A DNA stretch of 64,000 nt from Margaritispora aquatica (taxonomy: Eukaryota > Ascomycota > Leotiomycetes > Helotiales > Discinellaceae): contig VJWN01000004.1 in assembly GCA_007644065.1 (NCBI GenBank), positions 248,001-312,000 on the forward strand. Direction: 5' to 3'. Of the stretch, positions 56,332 through 64,000 are shown in pieces. Every line of letters begins with the position of its first letter. Positions within the stretch are counted from its first letter, which is position 1. The translations under genes were made by a program, and so were the position numbers. A model generated the notes under the pieces. It had not been told where the DNA came from, made no database searches, and worked only from the letters and a program-made list of their open reading frames with translations.

Positions 56332-59300
56332 TGTGACGGTCAGCAACTGATAATATAAATAGTGGTTCAAGCTTTTCTGGAGTCCGATATCACAGCCTTG
56401 AGGGCTGGAAGATGGATGCTTTTAGCATAATAAGTTATTGTCTTCGACGCTGTTCGAAAGAATCTTTCATGCATTCAAAATGATGCTCCATGTCAGATGC
56501 GGCATGGTTCTATTTTGAACATGTCATCACACATCGCTCAATCGGCGCTTCCCAAAAAAAACCCCAGATGATGCCAACGCGATAAGGTAACGGTCTGGAA
56601 ACTAGGAGCTATCGGGTCAAAAGCAAGGATTAGAGTGGAGGCTTCAGGGGCGTCTCTCTATGTATTGGCTGAACACTTCCTGCAAAGTGCACGGTTAAGA
56701 AAGCTTGGACTGGCTGGTGGCAAAAAGACATCGAATGGTTCCAGAATGAAGTTATTGATACCATATGGCAGAAGTATCGCTTAAGTCTCTTAATTTGTAT
56801 ATTATTGCCTTGTCGCGTCAAGCACACTGAGTAATATGAGATATTTGTGTGTCTTATTGCTGTAGAAACCTAAAGAGATAATAAATACATTGTAGAATGG
56901 ATGTAGAATGGAAACATATCAAAAAGACTCGCTCAATGACAAAGGAAGATCAATATTATAGCGAAAGAAAAGGGAAGAAGTGGTTCGATTAACAATCAAT
57001 AAGATGAAAGAAGCGACATCGAAAAATTCAGGCTGATCTTCCCAGGTCCCTTGGCGAAAAAGAATAACGAAGGAGGAGAAGATTGCGGCGTGTAAGAAAG
57101 ACGTAATCATATGGCTGTCAAGCTCGCAAGATTCTTATCTCGATTTTCTATATCCGTAAAGGTCTATAGATTCATATGCGCATGACAGTTCGACACCTCT
57201 GTTTGGCCGACCTTCTGATTGTCGAAATTCCAGATTCCACATTCGGTTGTATCATTACACCTTGTGTGATATTCAACTTCAAAACTTAGGCCTGTTCGAA
57301 ATTTCTGTGCTAACAATTGTATGGATAGGCGATATTGAACTCACCTAGATGAGCTTGCAAATATGTGCACGAGGTGGTGAAAGGATTGGCCGTATCGAGG
57401 AAGGAGAAATAGAAACATGTTCACCTGTTTGCACACTACCGGAAACCGTGTTCATACTAAGCAGGTAATCTGGTATGCATCATTGTCTTCCCTGGATCTT
57501 AGCTTGTCGTGTATTTCTGTTTGGCCAGACATATCGTTGAAATACTTAGATAGCCAAAGCAATCCGGCAGGACTTGATAATAGCTACCTGACTTGACGTA
57601 ATATGCATTTTTTCGTTGAGATATATACTTGGTTCCGCTGAGCATTGCAACGAGATCAAGAGGACTGATGTGTGTCTCTAGATAAGAGATCAAGCCATTT
57701 CCGACTGTAGTTGAATTGCTATTGGTACTGGAATTGTGAAGTATGAGAACAGGTGTAGTGTTGTTAGGGGTTCCCTAAGACGATCATGCATTGTGTTCCA
57801 TCGATGGAAAGTTTCCATGGGGGATGAAATCCAGCCAATCCCTTCATGCTTTCCGCCGACTGCATTTCTGTGCATTGCTATGCATCTGAGCAAGAGCCCG
57901 TGATCCTAATGGGGTTTCGCCGGCCATCCTCATGGCTTACAGATTTGTAAAGATCTGTTGGCGATAGCCAATCGACTGATACGTGGTCGTCAGGAGATTC
58001 GTTTGCTGAATTCTGTTGGTATGTTTCTGAGGCATGTTTGTCTCGCGGGGGGTCCGAATCAGAGGCTATATGTCTTAGATCTGTTCGCAGGTGATGTATG
58101 GGATGTGCCGGGACAAATCTTATTTGCTCTTATTGATTGTCATGTTGTTGTACAGGAGGCCAATGCCAAATAGCCTGAAAGTAACAAATCCGCCACAATG
58201 TGGCCTTGGTGAAGCACTCAGAACTATAAGCGATGCTCACATTTATATTGAAACTCATCTTTGAGCTTGTAGTGATCAGCTATTAGCCTCATGCTTTCTT
58301 ATCTTGGCACATCCAGTGTTAGTAAGATTTAGCGAATTGAGAAGAAGTGAAGCACACATCGCATCTGTCATATCCAATCTTTGCCATCCAAGCCAATTGA
58401 ACAAGACCTGGCGCCAAACGCCACAGATCCAATAGATCTGAGTGCCATGAGGACGGGCGAGTCAGTCGTGTGCTCATTTTGAGCTCTTGTCGAACATAAA
58501 AAAAGTGTGGCAGCTGAGTTCTGCGGCAAACAATTCACGGTATTGCTTTTGTATGCAACTGTACTATTTCGTGCAGGTACAGTGGCACCACAGAATGTCT
58601 TCAAAGACCATGTCACAGAAGGACAAAGATATGAGCCAATCCATCTCCAGAAATTGCAAGAATATGCAGGCATACGTGCAACTTTTGTCGCACTATGCAA
58701 AGAGAAAACTCGGAGGTTGCTGCAGTGTTTACATGGCTGGAATTCCAACAGCATGGCTATGGTACCAGGTGGCAGCAAGCATGGTAAAGTGGTTAGAGTG
58801 TTGATACTTCAAGACACATTCTGGATAAATGGAAAGTGAATGCCTTCCCATACTATAGGAAGGCGTGATTATGATTAGATCTTGCGCAATTCCTCCAAGC
58901 TTCGAATTTTGTTGCTCGGTTCCTGACCTGCTCACACGATGACTTTCTTCCACAGTACAAGTATCCTGAATAGGAGCAAATACAACCAGAGCATCTCAGA
59001 AGATTGTGCCGACAGTCTTGCACCTTGGAATTGTTGTGCTAGTCAATTTCAAGCAAAATCAAAAGCGAAAATCGAAACCGCAGACATGTATCCAATGAGC
59101 TATGACGAGGACTTGGATGACGAGGAAGATATTTGGTCGGGAGACAGCTCCAACAAAAGTACCAGTAAGTAAGACAGACATTTCAAGCACGCAAAAGAGA
59201 AGGCAAACAACATCAATTCGAAACTGCTCGAAGATACCTAAGGTAACATATGTGGATGTTTTGGTGGTTGCATATCAATAAGATGGTTGGTGTTGCTTAG

Positions 59301-59421
59301 TTTTTGAAAATACTGTATGCACTCGAGAAGAGTGAGCATCCAGATTCCAGCCCGGTGGATTTGGAGGGTCCACTAGCCTTGCTTGCCCGCAAAACAATCC
59401 CACCAAATCCCAACAACGACA
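56332..59421. other. 3.1-kb spacer between divergent genes, no supported gene
   Basis: The region before DUG2 has a short acidic ORF from an ATG at 59086 (MYPMSYDEDLDDEEDIW) ending at a good GTAAGT donor at 59165. It might be a 5' exon or an upstream ORF, but no acceptor joins it in phase to the DUG2 frame. ORFs at 58368-58839 overlap on both strands and are not convincing. Confidence 0.45.
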
Positions 59422-62373
59422 ATGGCTTCAATTTTTGGAGCACGAACAGCCGAACACCAGAGGAACTTTGCTACTCCACTTACTGACCATTCTGCAGTTG
59501 AGACTAGCGATGATGATGCGTACGAGGTCACCGATCGAAGTTACGACGGCGATGACGGACGACTGAAGGAGAAGCCCGAGCTTGCTCACCATGTCCAGAA
59601 CGACAGTTCCATTCTCGCCCTTGCAGTGGGAGAAAAGTATATATATGCTGGCACACAAGATGGGGAGATAGTGGTTTGGTCTCTGGCCTCGTTTGAGCTT
59701 GTTTTGCGGATTCAGGCGCATACTCGTGCGGTCTTGTGCCTCTTTCTTTCACCGGATCGAAAGTTACTCTTCTCCAGTGCTGGCGATGCAATTGTCAATG
59801 TGTGGTGTCCGGACAATTTGAAGCGACTATACCATATCTACAGCACATACGACGTCGGCGATGTTTTCAGCGTATGCTACTCCGCGCAATTTGATACTGT
59901 ATATCTGGGAGCACAAAATACAAGCATACAATGGACAAGTTTAAAAGACGCAACAGCGAGGCATGCACCAAATCCAGACCACCATCCCGATCGCCGAAAT
60001 CATAGATTCTTCGATTCCGTACGAGCTGGAGGCACATCGACTCCAAGGCCGCAAAATATTAGAAATGGTGATGGGGAAATCGTGGAAATTGACAAGGCGC
60101 ATATGAGGCATTATGCCCATTTTGGATATGTCTATTGTATGCTCCTGGTTCGAGGTGCCACTCGTTATGTTGATCCAGAGGAAGATGTTCTCATTTCTGG
60201 TGGTGGAGATGGCACAATCAAGATTTGGAAGCTATCTCACGACCATACTGAGGGCATCACTGAAATTGCTACTCTTGGAGAGGATGATGCAGAATCGGTG
60301 CTCTCGATGACGATTGACGGGTCATTCTTGTATAGCAGCAAACTTGAAGGCGTTATAGAATTATGGGATCTGGACACGAAGCAGAAGCTGCGGGTCATCA
60401 AAGCACACAAGGGTGATGTTATGACATTACAGATGGCTTGGGGACATTTGTGGAGTGCAGGTGCTACTGGTTTCGCCAGAGTAAGTCTTTCTAGATTTCA
60501 AGTTGATCATGGCTAATTTGAGCCAGAAATATAGCACCGTACAGTATGGCAAATACCAGACAACGTCGACATTCAGTCAGAAATATCAATGTGTGAATAG
60601 GTGGAAAGCTCATGAGGGCAGGATATTAGCATCTGCTGTAACCACCTTTAACGACCAGCAATTGTATATCACAGGCGCGAACGACAATTCGATATCTGTA
60701 TGGAATATCACTGGTTGTGACTCGCAGACATACAACAAACACAAAGCAGAAGTACCGCAGAATCAGCTTATCAAGTCCCTCCAGGAATTTGTCTCATTCA
60801 AGACCATATCTTCAAGACCCGATCATGCCGAGGATTGTCGACGAGGTGCTACTTATCTGCGTACTCTGTTCAAGAAGCATGGGGCACAGACAGAAATGCT
60901 GAATACTGACAACCACTACAATCCTGTCGTTTATGCAAAATTTAAGGGCAATCCTGCAACCACTGGAGAGCGGAAGAAGATTTTGTTTTATGGACATTGT
61001 AAGCCAACTGATCGCGCTGAGGAAATTCCTATTAACGTATTCCAGATGATGTTGTGCCTGCTGACAACAAGCAAAACAAATGGATTGTCGACCCATTTCA
61101 AATGCGTGGTATCAATGGTTACTTATATGGTCGAGGTGTCTCTGACAATAAAGGTCCAATCATGGCTGCTCTGTACGGAGTTGTGGACCTTGTGCTTGAG
61201 AAAGAGCTAGATTCTGACATCATCTTTCTGATTGAGGGCGAGGAAGAATCTGGTTCTCGAGGTTTCAAAGATGCTGTCAGACGCCACAAAGAACTCATCG
61301 GTGACATCGATTACATTATTCTCGCCAACAGCTACTGGTTAGATGATGATGTCCCGTGCTTGACTTATGGTCTGAGAGGTGTTCTTCACGCTACTGTTAA
61401 GGTCGATAGCAACCATCCGGATGTGCATAGTGGTGTTGATGGAAGTTTCATGATGGATGAACCACTGTTCGATCTGACGTCTATTTTAGCCAAGCTGAAA
61501 GGGCGTCACAATAGAATCCTCATCCCAGGATTTTATGACGACATCCTTCCCATGACGGATGCCGAAGAAGCTCGATATGACGATATTGTGGAGACGTTGA
61601 TTAAACGAAACCCTGAGAATGGTCCACCAGACACTCTCAAAGCATCACTGATGGCCAGATGGCGCGAGCCAAACTTGACTGTCCATCGATACAAAGTCTC
61701 TGGTCCCGATGGATCACTTGTATCTGCGCATGCAAGTGCCGCTATCTCGCTACGTCTGGTGCCAAACCAAGAAGTTGATGATGTTATCAAATCTTTAACA
61801 TCTTTCTTAACCGACGCCTTCGCCAAACTCGATACTCACAATCATCTTTCAATCACGATTGACAACCAGGCAGATGCTTGGCTAGGAGACCCAGAAAACG
61901 CCATCTTTAAGACGCTTGAAGAAGCCATCATGGATGTTTGGGGACCAATTGGAGAGACTCGAAGATCCAGCGTTCCTGGTCCACGACCAAAACTGACAGC
62001 CAAAAACATCCCAGCCATGAGTCCAAGTCTGAAGCCCACTCCTGCCACAACAAACACTCTCACAAATGGTAGCGACCACACCTCCCTTGCTGCCACTTCG
62101 CTCGATCCATCAAACTCACCACTCTCCTTAACGAACCCCGAAACTCCTTCAACGGAGAAGCCGAAGGGCAGAAAGCCACTGTATATTAGAGAAGGAGGAT
62201 CGATTCCTAGCATACGTTTCTTGGAAAAGGAGTTTGGAGCCCCGGCTGCGCATCTACCTTGTGGACAAGCGAGCGACTCAGCGCATTTGGATAACGAGCG
62301 ATTGAGGGTTAGTAATCTGTACAAGAGTCGCGAGATCTTCAGACAGGTGTTTAGGGAGCTGCCTAAGAAGTGA
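59422..62373 (+). CDS. DUG2: Glutathione-degradosome component Dug2 (WD40 + M20 peptidase)
   Basis: The product is a 952-residue protein from exons 59422-60480, 60527-60998 and 61046-62373. Dug2 acts with the amidotransferase Dug3 to cleave glutathione in the cytosol, independently of gamma-glutamyl transpeptidase. N-terminal WD40 blades (about 65-430) show LAVGEKYIYAGTQDGEIVVW, LLFSSAGDAIVNVW, VLISGGGDGTIKIWKL and LYSSKLEGVIELWDLD. The M20 part begins near 432 (LIKSLQEFVSFKTISSRPDH). Metal and catalytic residues are in FYGHYDVVPA (His/Asp, about 509-512), GRGVSDNKGP (Asp544) and EGEEESGS (Glu576-577). A final metal His is likely in ASDSAHLDNER. About 75 disordered residues (SVPGPRPKL to KPKGRKPLY) are inserted before the last catalytic segment. 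The start is the first ATG after an in-frame stop, ACAATGGCT context. Confidence 0.92.
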
Positions 62374-63396
62374 GTGGTGACTCTCAATTGTTGTTATCAC
62401 TGGTGCTTGCTTGTATCTGCTTGATTCATTCATATATACGAGGTAGAGAAAATATGGGCCTTGTTAAATGTTGTAGAATTAGCGTGGTGTTTGGGCGTGA
62501 GAGGGTTGGTTTCGGACATGATGGAAGATAGAATAGAGATTACTCTGTTGGTGGTTTGAGGTTTTAGGCTTGATTTTGTGCTTGATACGTGAGGATGTTT
62601 ATCTGGAAAGTTCCATACCCTTCTACCTACCCTGTCTACTGCTTGCTGCTTTGCTTTGCTTTTCCTCTTTACTCGCTTAAAAGCTTGAAAGAAATTAAAT
62701 CTTTTCTCACGTTGCATATTTTTGATATCAGCAATTCATTTGTGTCCTCCACTGTTTTCGGTCATACTTTCGTGGATTGTTTCCATTGTGCGGACAAGTT
62801 TGTCCTAGTGCCATAACCGGCTTGCTCTATTCCTTCACTGATGCAATTTCCTGGAATCCCAGCACCCATGACAATCTCCACGGAATCCTTCACACCTTGT
62901 AGATCAGAGTTGATGTAATCTCGTTCGACAAGTATGGTTCCTAACCGTGAGATGATTTTCATGAGAGTCCAGAGGAAAGGCTGTGCTGGTAGTTGTATCT
63001 TTGTGATGGCGTCTCTTCAGCGAAGTGGGTGTCTTCTGCTGCTCACCCGGCAAGGGTTATGGCGCCAGTATCGACATCGTCTGTGCGCCAAATCCAGTCT
63101 ACGTCTTTGGTTCTCGAAGCGGTGTTGTAGCATAGGAAGGCCTGCTGGTAGCGTGGGAGCCCTTCCAGCTGTAGAGCTACGGGGGGTGAAAAGTGAAGTC
63201 GTGGATATGTTAGTTTAAATATCACATTAGCTTGCGACAAGGCTAGGCGATTTTGCTGAAGAAGAAATTCAAGTTGGATATTCGGGATAAAGAGTTGTCA
63301 AGTTGAGGTATATCACTTCTTAAAGCCCTGCTCATCGCAGTTGTTACATGGACCTATAATCATATGGATAGCAATATCACTCCCTTTTTGCAAAAC
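62374..63396. other. 1-kb spacer, possibly with downstream exons of the edge gene
   Basis: Minus-strand open segments (63043-63198, LEGLPRYQQAFLCYN; 62762-62980, LVERDYINSDLQGVKDSVEI) look mildly protein-like. They could be downstream exons of the gene at the right edge, but I could not make both joins keep phase. Otherwise this is the 3' flank of DUG2. Confidence 0.35.
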
Positions 63397-64000
63397 TTAT
63401 ACCGGCAAGTCACCGCTCTGTCTGACAAACGACAAAATCTTGAATACACGAGGCGTACTAATCTGCGCTTCCATCAGAGCAGCTCCACGGCCAATCTCAT
63501 CGGATCTCTTCGAACAATAAGCAAGCAGCAAATTCGCCCACATAAACCCCATTGTGCCCTTCACAATTAGCATCATCGACTGCACACCTTCAAGCGCAGC
63601 AGTAGGATCAATCTCAACCAGGGACCCATTGCCCTCACTAGCAGCAAGCAGATCCTCGTCTTTCACCTCAAACAGACCAAACTCCCTCACAGCAAACCAG
63701 TCCAGCCCAGCCCACCTCGCAAGCGAATACTGCGACACCATAGGCTGATTGTATACTTGATACGATATTGCCACGCGCTGCACGCGATACACATGCAGTA
63801 TATGCTCCACACGATCCATGGCGTCGTAGCTCGTGACGCTCCCGGGCATCAGGACCAGACGGTCGAGTTCGGGATGCATGTAGATCCTCGGCGTCGTGGG
63901 GCCGAAATCAACGTCATCCAGCACGTCGCTTTCGATCTCGTTTTGGCTACTTGGGGAGAGGGAGATGGAACGGTGGCTGGGTGCGTAGTTATAGCAGAGG
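63397..64000 (-). CDS. 2EXR-like hypothetical protein, C-terminal part (5' end outside window)
   Basis: The minus frame is open from the window edge and ends at 63397-63399, giving about 200 visible residues. The block PRIYMHPELDRLVLMPGS, then VEHILHVYRVQRVAISYQVY, resembles the 2EXR family. That fungal group has an aromatic IYFNPExDTLYL-type strand followed by an (R)LAI helix. An Asp/Glu-rich stretch and FGLFEVKDEDLLAAS follow. Function of the family is unknown. The C-terminus may instead be formed by splicing at GTATAAG (the last in-frame valine and stop) to exons near 63.0-63.2 kb. Assignment rests on pattern resemblance only. Confidence 0.5.
   Translation of the reverse strand, partial: LCYNYAPSHRSISLSPSSQNEIESDVLDDVDFGPTTPRIYMHPELDRLVLMPGSVTSYDAMDRVEHILHVYRVQRVAISYQVYNQPMVSQYSLARWAGLDWFAVREFGLFEVKDEDLLAASEGNGSLVEIDPTAALEGVQSMMLIVKGTMGFMWANLLLAYCSKRSDEIGRGAALMEAQISTPRVFKILSFVRQSGDLPV

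Noticed and set aside
58368..58839. Overlapping ORFs of 110-136 codons on both strands
   Set aside because: The longer plus-strand ORF starts with GTG, there is no family resemblance, and the overlap in three frames suggests chance openness.
59086..59164. Acidic short ORF ending at a good splice donor, candidate first exon of DUG2
   Set aside because: The only acceptor after the in-frame stop (59375-59376) gives the wrong phase. The ATG at 59422 explains the gene without it.

Overview
The window comes from the nuclear genome of a filamentous ascomycete (Pezizomycotina). The signs are dense protein genes with short introns of about 45-100 nt (GT...CTAAC/CTAAT...AG), long disordered protein tails, a fungal-type rhodopsin-like seven-helix protein, WSC modules, a Mch1-type transporter and a WD40-M20 Dug2. 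I would guess Leotiomycetes/Helotiales, but that is impression only. Twenty protein genes are supported, two of them cut by the window edges. I found no rRNA, convincing tRNA, CRISPR array or intact mobile element.

Layout. 1-6.5 kb: 3' part of RAV1 (V-ATPase assembly factor) converging on an OPT-family transporter, with a G-rich repeat-bearing spacer between them. 7-17 kb: small and large disordered proteins around a sterol glucosyltransferase-like enzyme with an unusual C-terminal tail. 17-27 kb: an accessory-looking stretch with a secreted pectate lyase, an O-methyltransferase, an eight-exon rhodopsin-like membrane protein and a Mch1-type MFS transporter. 26.8-31.5 kb: the longest stretch without a supported gene. 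31.5-36.3 kb: a ten-exon secreted protein with five WSC modules and a copper-radical oxidase domain. 37-49 kb: a housekeeping block with a disordered coiled-coil-ended protein, NOT4 E3 ligase, the complex I 30-kDa subunit and NPC1. 50-64 kb: a sedolisin protease whose nucleophile position is Thr, a DUF302 protein, a TDT/SLAC1-family anion transporter, DUG2 (glutathione degradation) and the C-terminal part of a 2EXR-like protein running off the edge.

There is no obvious gene cluster. Recurrent themes are sterol/membrane handling (sterol glucosyltransferase, NPC1, RAV1) and secreted plant-wall or surface enzymes (pectate lyase, WSC-oxidase, sedolisin), as expected for a plant-associated or saprotrophic fungus. 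The observations most worth checking are the Ser-to-Thr change in the sedolisin, an in-frame strongly hydrophobic 52-codon extension behind the UGA stop of the 37.8-40.2 kb gene, conserved intron positions across the WSC modules, and the lipid-transfer-like tail on the glucosyltransferase. Exon joins were worked out by hand from splice consensus, reading phase and family conservation, and have no transcript support.
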